The notes beneath the pieces are model-generated. The model was not told the origin of the DNA, did not search any database, and saw nothing but the letters and a program-made list of their open reading frames with translations. The position numbers were made by a program, and so were the translations under genes. From Nitrospira sp. (lineage in GTDB: Bacteria > Nitrospirota > Nitrospiria > Nitrospirales > Nitrospiraceae), in contig JAHBWT010000002.1 in assembly GCA_019636815.1 (NCBI GenBank), positions 54,456-118,455 of the forward strand: a DNA stretch of 64,000 bases, given 5' to 3'. This document shows, in pieces, positions 35,737 through 43,343 of this stretch; position 1 is the stretch's first letter; each line of letters begins with the position of its first letter.

Positions 35737-36012
35737 ATGATCAAAATGGGTGGGTTTATAAGGCCTCTAGTTTTAGGAATGGCAATAGCTACGTTAGGAT
35801 TTTCAGGGAATCCGGCGGTAGCTCAGACGACTGACAGATTGAATCCAACACCAACGCCAATAGTAACACCTAGACCAATACCAACACCCAAACCAATACC
35901 TCAACCTTGTGACCGGAGATGCGCATCCGTTCCTGAACCGGGATCCTTGATCCTACTGGGTGCTGGCTTAGCCGGGCTTGGTATCTGGAGGCGGGCTTTC
36001 CAGAGAAATTAA
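35737..36012 (+). CDS. Small PEP-CTERM exported protein
   Basis: 91 residues. RBS GAGGAGG lies seven bases upstream. Signal peptide (LVLGMAIATLGFSGNPAVAQ), a short Pro/Thr-rich stretch of repeated TPxP and PIP units (about 35-57), and a full PEP-CTERM tail: VPEPGSLILLGAGLAGLGIWRR. The exosortase encoded at 31928 should cut at the PEP motif. The remaining mature part of about 30 residues is too small to be an enzyme; it might be glycosylated or act as a linker in the matrix. Confidence 0.93.
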   Translation: MIKMGGFIRPLVLGMAIATLGFSGNPAVAQTTDRLNPTPTPIVTPRPIPTPKPIPQPCDRRCASVPEPGSLILLGAGLAGLGIWRRAFQRN

Positions 36013-36045
36013 CCAAACTGTCTATAAAAAGAGAGAATCGAGTAG

Positions 36046-36086
36046 AAGGGCCAGTCCCTCACAAGGGGCTGGCCCTTTGTTTTTTC
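36046..36086 (+). terminator. Strong rho-independent terminator after the PEP-CTERM gene
   Basis: A 14-bp stem (AAGGGCCAGTCCCT pairing with AGGGGCTGGCCCTT, one G-T wobble), loop CACA, then TTTGTTTTTT. It ends the PEP-CTERM transcript before the convergent BACON/FnIII gene. Confidence 0.9.
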
Positions 36087-36163
36087 ACCAGAATCCGTAG
36101 GTGCTTCCATGCAATCAGGTCATGTAGTTCGAGAGCAGGGGAGTTCTGCAACACATAACGCTA

Positions 36164-36750
36164 TGGCTCATTGGATCGTCTTGCTGACTTCGTTCGAGGG
36201 TGTGCTCTCGCCAGCGCTGTTATACGCCGTGACGGCAAAGTAGTACATTCTGCCGACAGTCAAACTGTTCACGGTGCTGGACGTGACGCTGCCCACGTTA
36301 ATGGTTCGTGTATAGAGGCGAGGAGCCTCCCCGATGTAGACTTTATAGCCGCTGACCGTCGCACCAGTGACCGCATTCCACGTGAGCGTTGCCGAGGAAG
36401 TAGTTGACGGCGGTGACGATGGTGGTGACGAGGTGGCGGACGAGATAACCAACGTCACCGGGACGGTTTTCGTGTACCAGGTGCCCACCTTAATTGTGAT
36501 AGTGGCTTTGTAGGTCCCTGCTCCTCTCCCACTCGTGTTGACGGTGACCGCAAGCTTCGCAGTTTTACCCATGGATGTTTTGGCAGGTGACACCGTGAGC
36601 CACGAGGCGTTGTCCGAGGCCGTGAGCGTAGCTGTGCGAGAACTGGTTCTGGAGACGGTGATTGTCTGTTTCGGTGGGTTGGTCGCGCCTTGCACCGCAT
36701 AATAGGTTTGCGATGTTGGGCTAATAGTCGTTTGCGCCAGGCCCTCCGAA
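36164..36750. repeat. 587-bp direct repeat, copy 2 (BACON/FnIII module)
   Basis: Matches 25114-25700 with no difference that I can see, in the same orientation. The sequences part just inside the signal-peptide region on one side and at the stop codon on the other. Confidence 0.9.
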
Positions 36751-36860
36751 ACGAGCCCAAAGCAGATCAACGCAGTAACCAGAAGAACTTGCCGGAACCA
36801 TGGGATGGCAGAATCGTGATTCGTGCGACGAGACTGTGCTGCTTGCTGTGACTGTGCCAT
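36168..36860 (-). CDS. Secreted BACON-like plus fibronectin type III protein, copy 2
   Basis: Start at 36860, chosen because GAGGAGG stands nine bases upstream; an in-frame ATG at 36884 would place this site inside the gene. Mature sequence from GLAQTTISPTSQ onward is identical to the protein at 25118, including the BACON-like and FnIII domains. The signal-peptide region (WFRQVLLVTALICFGLVSEG) and the upstream DNA differ. No sigma-54-type site is seen upstream of this copy, so the same mature protein may be made under two different controls. Confidence 0.85.
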   Translation of the reverse strand: MAQSQQAAQSRRTNHDSAIPWFRQVLLVTALICFGLVSEGLAQTTISPTSQTYYAVQGATNPPKQTITVSRTSSRTATLTASDNASWLTVSPAKTSMGKTAKLAVTVNTSGRGAGTYKATITIKVGTWYTKTVPVTLVISSATSSPPSSPPSTTSSATLTWNAVTGATVSGYKVYIGEAPRLYTRTINVGSVTSSTVNSLTVGRMYYFAVTAYNSAGESTPSNEVSKTIQ

Positions 36861-37025
36861 AAAAGATTGCCTCCTCAGTGCCATTGCCTAATCCTCGGTG
36901 AGAAGTGTTCCACTTCGTCAGTGTCGTGATGACCAGTTACAGTGCGGATTGAGTGCGAGCCGAGCCTTCATAAATCTGATGGGGCATGTGGTATTTTTGA
37001 CCCAGAGAACACCGTATTGGGCCCA

Positions 37026-37610
37026 TTAAGATTGGGCCGGAGGCGTAACCGCTATGATTTCATTCGAACAGAGACTCTCCGACTCGTTCTCGTTGAATGC
37101 GCGGATAGCGAAAAAATATGGTGTGTTGGGCTCGAGACCGGTGATCGTGGCGGATGGACTCTCGACCGCTTGGCTTTCTCCACGCACACAAGAATTTAAT
37201 TCTTCTGAACCTAACTCTTCAGCGCCTGAATCTTCCGAATTTGACTCTTCTAAGCTCGGTGTTTCTTCTGAGTGCTTTCCATAATAAACGGAGTAGCGGA
37301 CTACATCGATGTCAGTGGGGCGATCCCAGGTCACACGAGCGGTGACTCCAGTTGGCGTCGAAGTCATGGTAATGATCGGATCTTCTTCTCCGTCACCATG
37401 ATTCACGTCTTCGGAACTAGAATCTTGATTCGAGTCCGATTCTGCCGTAGCGTCTGTGGGTGTAGAAAGACTCGAAATTACCGGTCCTCCAGCTCCCTCA
37501 CCTGTGCAGCCGGTTAGTGATATGAGAGGGGGAATTAAAAGTGCGACATAGGCCATTGAGGTAATGGATCCCCGAGAGACAAGGCCAATCAAAAACTTAA
37601 ATATCAGCAT
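37026..37610 (-). CDS. Acidic fibronectin type III lipoprotein
   Basis: 194 residues. Signal peptide with lipobox SLTGC|T (about residue 35). An acidic low-complexity stretch (about 55-80, SDSNQDSSSEDVNHGDGEED) precedes an FnIII domain (VTARVTWDRPTDIDVVRYSVYYG ... PYFFAIRAFNENESESLCSNEI) that is split by a second acidic Ser/Glu insert (about 118-140). RBS GAGGAG lies upstream. It belongs to the same local family as the proteins at 31453 and 25118. Likely an outer-membrane-attached surface protein. Confidence 0.75.
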   Translation of the reverse strand: MLIFKFLIGLVSRGSITSMAYVALLIPPLISLTGCTGEGAGGPVISSLSTPTDATAESDSNQDSSSEDVNHGDGEEDPIITMTSTPTGVTARVTWDRPTDIDVVRYSVYYGKHSEETPSLEESNSEDSGAEELGSEELNSCVRGESQAVESPSATITGLEPNTPYFFAIRAFNENESESLCSNEIIAVTPPAQS

Positions 37611-37932
37611 AGAGACACTCCTCTAGGTGAATTAATGCACAGCTGAAATGGGATTGAGCTTTCACGCAGTGGTGATCACTATGAGACGGAGAAATCACCA
37701 CCATCGTAGTACTACGAATACGTTTAAGCTGAGCCAGCAAAAGTGATGCCGTGATAGGCATGATTGAAAAGGGTATGATTTCTAAGTATTTTTTGTACGT
37801 AGTCGAGACTAGAGGGTGTAGGATGCGAATGGTTTAGCCTTCAAGAAGGTCGAGAAAGAACAACAAAATGCCCAATGGTCCCTCGGGGTTTCCTCTTATC
37901 CGTTGCACCCCGGCGATGGGGAAAGAGTCAAT
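37611..37932. other. Gap of about 320 bp with small palindromes
   Basis: No gene. It holds a perfect 12-base palindrome CGTAGTACTACG at 37705-37716 and a short hairpin ATGCC-GTGATA-GGCAT at about 37750. These may be operator-like sites for the divergent neighbours, but nothing more can be said. Confidence 0.4.
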
Positions 37933-37994
37933 ATGACGATCAGCAGGACGGTGTGGGTTATTTTACGTGGGCAAAGTCTCATGCAACAAGGGAG

Positions 37995-38832
37995 TAGAAC
38001 CTATCTCAAAACAGTTGACGGCCTGAATATTCTTCACTATAAGTCCGGTCATGCTCCGCCTACGCGACGATCAATGGGAGCGGATACGGGAACATTTTCC
38101 CGAAGAGCACCTGCCGGATACCCGGGCGGGTCGTAAGCCCATCCCCACTCGGGCAGTGTTGGAGGCCGTGCTCTGGATCCTGAACACCGGGGCCCAGTGG
38201 CACTTGCTCCCCCAGTGCTATCCGAATTACAAGACCGTCCATCGCCGGTTTCAACAGTGGTGTCAACGCGAGGTATTGCGGGACATTCTCACTCAGTTGG
38301 CCAATACGCTGCGCGACGAAGGGGCGATCGATGAACGGGAGAGTTTCATTGATGCGACGTTTGCGGCGGCCAAGGGCGGCGGCGAGGCCGTGGGGCTCAC
38401 GAAGCGCGGCAAAGGCGTGAAAATCCTCGCGATTGTGGATCGGCATGGACTGCCCCTTTCCGTCAGCACGCACGCGGCGAATCATCATGAAGTGACCTTG
38501 GTCCAACTCAGTTTCGACTTCTACATGCTGGAGGCCAAGCCGGAGCACCTCATTGGCGATCGGGCCTATGACAGTGATGGTCTCGATGACGACCTCAAGC
38601 AGGACGGCGTCAACCTGATCGCGCCGCACCGGTCCACGCGGAAACTGAAGACCCAGGATGGCCGTCATTTGCGCCGCTATGAACGGCGCTGGCTCGTTGA
38701 ACGCTTCTTTGCCTGGCTGCAATGGAAACGGCGGCTCCTTATTCGCTGGGAGTATTACGCCTCAAACTTTCTCGGCTTTGTCCGGCTCGCCTGCATCACG
38801 ATGCTCCTCAAGCAATTTTGAGATAGGTTCTA
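37995..38832 (+). mobile_element. IS5-family insertion sequence, copy B
   Basis: 838 bp, same ends and same sequence as copy A at 13875-14712 (constant offset 24,120). Flanked by TA on both sides. The two copies are in direct orientation and could recombine to delete about 24 kb, including the O-antigen ligase, exosortase and prsR. Confidence 0.9.
38051..38821 (+). CDS. IS5-family transposase (copy B)
   Basis: 256 residues, same protein as at 13931. DDE domain with FIDATFAAAKGG, HLIGDRAYDSDG and RRWLVERFFAWLQ. Intact. Confidence 0.92.
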   Translation: MLRLRDDQWERIREHFPEEHLPDTRAGRKPIPTRAVLEAVLWILNTGAQWHLLPQCYPNYKTVHRRFQQWCQREVLRDILTQLANTLRDEGAIDERESFIDATFAAAKGGGEAVGLTKRGKGVKILAIVDRHGLPLSVSTHAANHHEVTLVQLSFDFYMLEAKPEHLIGDRAYDSDGLDDDLKQDGVNLIAPHRSTRKLKTQDGRHLRRYERRWLVERFFAWLQWKRRLLIRWEYYASNFLGFVRLACITMLLKQF

Positions 38833-39102
38833 GTGTCTTTTCTTCCTCCGCGCTCGGTATCGGCCTATCTGACTCCTATAGAGGGCGAGACAGCAACGGC
38901 AGAAGCAATGACATAAATCGGGTTGCAAAGATCTGTGCACAGACTAAGCAAGCACGATGCCAGGTTGGAAATAATCTGATGTGTCTCGTGGTATGTCTCG
39001 AGTGTGAGAGATCAAAAAAACCTATCCATAGGGTATCGTCTCTCGTATGATTCATCACGGTTGCGGTGAACTGCTGCCCTCATTAGCATTTGGAGATCAA
39101 GT

Positions 39103-39372
39103 ATGCCGTCTGTTCGTCTCATGACGGAGGAAGACATAGACTCCGCGATTGTCACCAGTGCACCTTTTTCTCCTGGAAAGGTCTGGTGCTATATCGGGAC
39201 AAGTGCTCTGTTGCTCGCGCTGATCGGTACGTGGCTGGTCTGGTTTTCGGCAGCGATTCAACGGAATCTTCAAGAGGACGGTATTCGAGCGGCTTGTCAA
39301 CGGGCCATGCCGGACCAGGCTGAACGATGCTTCGATACGGTCGTGCTTCAGCGGGGAGGGGGGCGGCAGTGA
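39103..39372 (+). CDS. Small single-helix membrane protein
   Basis: 89 residues, one hydrophobic helix (VWCYIGTSALLLALIGTWLVWF, about 27-48), a short acidic N-terminus and a soluble C-terminal part with two cysteines (AACQRAMPDQAERCFDTVV). No known family recognised. RBS GGAG is found about nine bases upstream. Its stop overlaps the start of the beta-barrel gene (GTGA), so the two are coupled. Confidence 0.6.
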   Translation: MPSVRLMTEEDIDSAIVTSAPFSPGKVWCYIGTSALLLALIGTWLVWFSAAIQRNLQEDGIRAACQRAMPDQAERCFDTVVLQRGGGRQ

Positions 39373-40370
39373 AATCACTACGGCATCAGCGCGCTTGGAT
39401 CTCCAGCGTTGTTGTACTGGTTCTGGCTGCGTCAGCTGAATCGAGCTGGGGACAAGGTGCCGAATCGCATGCCAAACCGAGAGTCGAGCTGTCGGTTAGG
39501 TCCTGGTTGTTCACGGCCGGTGAAACAAGATGGAGTCATGACGCATCCGGGCTTGATCCCCGGCTGGGCGATCCGACGTCAAAATTGGTGTACAAAGACA
39601 ATGACACCCAGATCATCGAACTGGGAGGGAGAGTCAATTTCGGCCGTCGCGGGTTTCTCCGGGCCGAAGGCGGTTTTTCCGTATCGTTTGATCGAGGCCT
39701 CCTCGTGGATGATGACTTCACGGCGGTGACTGGACAGCAAATCTTCTCGCGTACACACAGCGATATTACGGGGTCAGGCACTCAATATGGGAGCCTCGAT
39801 CTCGGGTTCCGTGCGGCCGAGTTTTCAGGATCACGCGGGTATGTTGATATCTTCGCCGGCTTTCAGTATTGGAGGACCAGGTACGAGGCGACCGGTGTCC
39901 GACAAGCGATCTGTAATCCATCGGGAATTCCCGGCTTGTCCTGCACGCCCAATCTTAACCTGTCTGGTGTGATAGCCATCACGAATACCACGCATTGGAT
40001 CACTCCGATCCGTATCGGAGTCGATACTGAATACCGTGTCACTCGTCGAGTGAGCCTTGACCTCAAGGCCTCCGTAAGTCCTATTAGCGTCCTTTATAAT
40101 GAAGACGTGCATCATCTTCGCTCCGACCTTCAACAGGATCCGAGCTTTTCGATGTGGGGAGTCGGTGTCAGCGCCAATGCAGGGGCCGGTGTGAAATTCT
40201 CGCTGTCGGGGAACCTCGCCCTAACGGGTGGCTACCGTGTCATGTGGAACCGTACCTATCAGGGTGAGTGGGAGAATCATCCTATCGGCGGTGGTTCTGA
40301 TAAAGTTTCTCTCACCGAGTTTCAAACGATCCGCCACGGGGTGCTCATCGGGCTGACCGGTTCCTTTTAG
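39369..40370 (+). CDS. Outer-membrane beta-barrel protein
   Basis: About 333 residues from the GTG at 39369, chosen for its GGGGAGGGG site and overlap with the previous stop. Signal peptide (WISSVVVLVLAASAESSWGQ), then alternating amphipathic strands with aromatic ends (VELSVRSWLFTAGETRW, YVDIFAGFQYWRTRYEATG, RIGVDTEYRVTRRVSLDLKA, VLIGLTGSF ending in phenylalanine), typical of a barrel that needs the BAM machinery. Ligand or partner unknown. Confidence 0.75.
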   Translation: MKSLRHQRAWISSVVVLVLAASAESSWGQGAESHAKPRVELSVRSWLFTAGETRWSHDASGLDPRLGDPTSKLVYKDNDTQIIELGGRVNFGRRGFLRAEGGFSVSFDRGLLVDDDFTAVTGQQIFSRTHSDITGSGTQYGSLDLGFRAAEFSGSRGYVDIFAGFQYWRTRYEATGVRQAICNPSGIPGLSCTPNLNLSGVIAITNTTHWITPIRIGVDTEYRVTRRVSLDLKASVSPISVLYNEDVHHLRSDLQQDPSFSMWGVGVSANAGAGVKFSLSGNLALTGGYRVMWNRTYQGEWENHPIGGGSDKVSLTEFQTIRHGVLIGLTGSF

Positions 40371-40393
40371 ACTCTCTTGAACGATCACAGGAG

Positions 40394-41449
40394 CTAGCGC
40401 CTCGAGCGTCCTGAGGGCAGGGTTTCTTCTTCGTACTCAAGGAAAAGACGCTTAGCCTCCGGATGGAGTTGGGCAGGGTGTCCGTAGGGGATGCCCAAAC
40501 TCCTGAAGAGCGGTGTCAATTTCCCATTGGGATGCAGATAGCCGGCTCTGAGCGGGACCGTGCGCTTGCTATGACGCACCAGGCGGCACGCCGTGGGCCG
40601 GATCGAGGTCAGCCAATCGGCAATGTCTTGAGGATTGCCGATCGAGGCGGAGAGCAACAGAAGTTTGGCCTGCGAGGGACAGAAGATGATGGTCTCTTCC
40701 CACACGACTCCACGTTCGGGATCGGCCAGATATTGCGACTCGTCCAGAATCACGAGCCCCAACGTATCCAACCGGATATCGATTTCGCCGCTGGCTGCAT
40801 CGTAGAGCAAATTGCGTAGGATTTCCGTGGTCATGATCAGCAACGGGGCCTGGCCGTTTTCTTGACGGTCGCCGGTCAAAATGCCGACTTTATCCGATCC
40901 GAAGAGTCGAGAAAACTCCGTATATTTTGTGTTGGACAGGGCCTTGAGCGGAGAGGTGTAGATGACGGTGCGATTGTCCTCCATGGCCCGGCGGGCTGCT
41001 TCGACGGCGACGTAGGTCTTGCCGCTTCCCGTGGGCACACTGATTACGACGTCGGTTTCGCTCACCGCAGATAGGGCTTCGGTCTGCCAAGGGTCCGGTA
41101 CGAACGGTTGTGGAGCAGGAACGCCGATGCCTTCCAACCAACTCGCGAGTGAGACGGCGGATTCAATCGTCGCCGGAAGCGGTGGCTGTTGGGGTGCTTT
41201 CTTCCGGGTGTCGGGTGGAGGGGAGTGCAGGCGGTGTTCGCCGGGCTCTGATCGAGCGTGTCGCGCTTCCAGCAGAGCCTGGAGGTCGGATTCCAGACCG
41301 GCGCGATTGTGGCTCGAATGTTGAAGCAGCAACTCGATCAGGCGTCGCTTGCCGGCGCGAAAGTGCCGATGAATACGGCCGCGGGCAAGGCGATGCAAGA
41401 GGGCGACGGGCTGTTGAGCCAGCCGTTGTTCAAGTTCATCGGTGGTCAT
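40394..41449 (-). CDS. Ski2-like helicase, N-terminal half (RecA1)
   Basis: 351 residues. Motif Q-like FVPDPWQTEALSAV, Walker A VPTGSGKT (about residue 140), Ia YTSPLKALSNTKY, LTGDRQENGQAPLLIMTTEIL, motif II VILDESQYL in place of DExH, motif III LLSASIGNP. It stops with LFLEYEEETLPSGRSRR, where a full Ski2-like protein would go on to its second RecA domain. That second half is coded by the gene just before it in the transcript (41484-43343). Alone it has no motif VI and could not be an active helicase; the two products probably assemble. Confidence 0.85.
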   Translation of the reverse strand: MTTDELEQRLAQQPVALLHRLARGRIHRHFRAGKRRLIELLLQHSSHNRAGLESDLQALLEARHARSEPGEHRLHSPPPDTRKKAPQQPPLPATIESAVSLASWLEGIGVPAPQPFVPDPWQTEALSAVSETDVVISVPTGSGKTYVAVEAARRAMEDNRTVIYTSPLKALSNTKYTEFSRLFGSDKVGILTGDRQENGQAPLLIMTTEILRNLLYDAASGEIDIRLDTLGLVILDESQYLADPERGVVWEETIIFCPSQAKLLLLSASIGNPQDIADWLTSIRPTACRLVRHSKRTVPLRAGYLHPNGKLTPLFRSLGIPYGHPAQLHPEAKRLFLEYEEETLPSGRSRR

Positions 41450-41483
41450 GCGTTCAAGCCTCGTCCCTCAGTCCTAACACCGT

Positions 41484-43343
41484 TCACGGCAATTCCTCCA
41501 AGACTCCGCGCCGGATCAGCGCGAGTGCCTCCGCCGCGGCGTCAGCCAAGCCAGGATGGGTGGCTTTGAGTGTCTGCAACTGTGACAGGAATTCTATTGT
41601 TCTGGCAAGCAGCCGATAGATATCACCTTCTGCCATCGTGGTGAGTCGACAGAGTCCGATCCATGTGAGGGTCGGCTCGGCGACCCATCGTTCCGCTAAG
41701 GCTGCCACGTCCGCGCGGAGGAGCGGAGGGTCTTCATGCGGCGAAAGACTTTCTGCGAGCTTGCGAACTTGCCTCAGCAGCGAACTCAAGCCGGGACTAA
41801 TGCGTGGAAACGCTCCAGGGCGATCATCGTCGTGGGCCAAGCTGGCCATGACCCCGGTGAGGAGCGACGGATCCGCACCGGTGAACGCGTCGGCACGAAT
41901 CAGTTCCGTGATCAAGAGTGAGTGATCGATGCGAATCAGGCGCGCCCATTCTCCATCGGCGGTCAATTGCGTGGTCGGCGTAAGATACCCGAAGGTTTGC
42001 AGGACTTCCACCCGTTCTTGAAAGCGATGCCACAAACTGGTTCGCAGCGCTTGAATAGACTTCGTATGACGGTGCTGCTCTTGGCGAAGTCGGGAGGCCG
42101 TGGGAAAATCTTTCTGGCAAGCCGGGCGGGACGAACAGGTCGGGCACGGAAAATCACCCAAGGATTGTACGACGGCATCCGGCAATGGTTCCGCGGGAGG
42201 CGACGCCAATATCGGGAGGATGGGGAGTCGCGGGGGAAGTTCCTCAAGCTGCTCGCTGAGCCGATCAAACGTCTCTGCAGAACACCAGGGATAGGTCGGG
42301 ATCTCCGCACAGTCGTAAGTTCGGTCGTAGACTTCCCGTACGCTCGTCACCGGGCATTCGGTGACGGCGCCATCAGGCCGCAACATGGTCAACATGGAGT
42401 TCTTCTGGCCTTTGCTCCGATACTGTCTGAGGACGATTCCTCGCCCCTTGGAGAGTCCCACCACTCGCCCCGGCGTCAGAAAGGACAATCGTGCCGCGAT
42501 CTCCGGCGAGTCTGAGCGATGGGTCTGGTGCCGGGCAGGACGTCGCTTCCGCACATGGTCGAAGGTTTGCCATTGTGTGATCCAATCGGTGCACACCCGT
42601 GGGCCGAACGGTTCTAACTGCGTCTGAACCAGGTCCAATTTCCGTTCGAGGAGTTCGGCACGTTGGTTGAGTTGGAATTGCGCAAAACTCTTCGCCAGGA
42701 TGCCCTGAATGTGTTCGTGCGGATGGGCCTTGAGGAGGTTCAGCACCATCGGATAGCTGATGGTGAATTGGCTGTCGATGGCCTCCGGTTGTCCCGTCAG
42801 CCCCTTGGTGAGCACGTTCAGGTCGATGTAGGGAGAGGGCGTGATCACCGCAAAACCCACGTAATCTTTCCCCCGGCGGCCGGCTCGCCCCGCGATCTGC
42901 TGGACTTCGCCGATCGTCAGATCGGTGAAGTCACGCGACTTACGGATGCTGGATTGGGTGATCACGACTGTGCGTGCCGGAAAATCGACCCCTGCCGCCA
43001 GGGTGGTGGTTGCGAATACCGCATCGAGATGGCCCTGTCGCATCAGCTCTTCGATCGCGATTTTCCAGGAAGGGAGATGACCTGCATGATGGGCGGCGAC
43101 GCCGATCCGCTGCACGATGGGAATGAGAGGATGCTCGGCAATGCTCGGGTATTGGGCGATGACCCGTTCGAGTGCGGCGCCGATCGCCGCTTGCCGAACC
43201 GGAGGAAGTACGAGATCGGCATGGTCGAAGGTCTCCATCGCTTCGTCACAAGCCCGACGGGAGGTGAGAAACACGATTGCAGGCGTAAGATGTTTGTGGC
43301 GGAGGGCGGTGACCAGATCAACCGGATGAATCGACGGCGGCAT
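41484..43343 (-). CDS. Ski2-like helicase, C-terminal half (RecA2, winged helix, DSHCT-like)
   Basis: 619 residues. Starts [16 protein letters not shown], then motif IV TPAIVFLTSRRACDEA, GVAAHHAGHLPSWK, motif V FATTTLAAGVDFPART and motif VI QIAGRAGRRG; next come a winged-helix part (FTISYPMVLNLLKAH), a cysteine pair motif CPTCSSRPACQKDF and a DSHCT-like helical end (LLITELIRADAFTG). It has no Walker A. It is coded before its N-terminal partner, 34 bases apart, and overlaps the end of glgC by 26 bases. Confidence 0.85.
   Translation of the reverse strand: MPPSIHPVDLVTALRHKHLTPAIVFLTSRRACDEAMETFDHADLVLPPVRQAAIGAALERVIAQYPSIAEHPLIPIVQRIGVAAHHAGHLPSWKIAIEELMRQGHLDAVFATTTLAAGVDFPARTVVITQSSIRKSRDFTDLTIGEVQQIAGRAGRRGKDYVGFAVITPSPYIDLNVLTKGLTGQPEAIDSQFTISYPMVLNLLKAHPHEHIQGILAKSFAQFQLNQRAELLERKLDLVQTQLEPFGPRVCTDWITQWQTFDHVRKRRPARHQTHRSDSPEIAARLSFLTPGRVVGLSKGRGIVLRQYRSKGQKNSMLTMLRPDGAVTECPVTSVREVYDRTYDCAEIPTYPWCSAETFDRLSEQLEELPPRLPILPILASPPAEPLPDAVVQSLGDFPCPTCSSRPACQKDFPTASRLRQEQHRHTKSIQALRTSLWHRFQERVEVLQTFGYLTPTTQLTADGEWARLIRIDHSLLITELIRADAFTGADPSLLTGVMASLAHDDDRPGAFPRISPGLSSLLRQVRKLAESLSPHEDPPLLRADVAALAERWVAEPTLTWIGLCRLTTMAEGDIYRLLARTIEFLSQLQTLKATHPGLADAAAEALALIRRGVLEELP

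Larger units (their letters stand above)
37933..39050 (+). pseudogene. Small ORF interrupted by IS5 copy B
   Basis: An ATG at 37933 with GGGGAAAG upstream begins MTISRTVWVILRGQSLMQQ and runs into the IS5 end at 37995. If the element and one TA are removed, the frame continues in phase after 38832 (SVFSSSALGIGLSDSYRG) to the TGA at 39048-39050, giving about 93 residues. A cysteine-containing middle part (VCLECERSKKP) is seen. No family recognised; it could also be chance. Confidence 0.35.

Noticed and set aside
37026..37050. Hairpin GGCCCA...TGGGCC at the end of the FnIII lipoprotein gene as terminator
   Set aside because: The stop codon lies in the loop and no T-run follows on the - strand.
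38060..38722. 220-residue - strand frame in IS5 copy B (also 13940-14602 in copy A)
   Set aside because: Exact antisense of the transposase in both copies; no independent signal.
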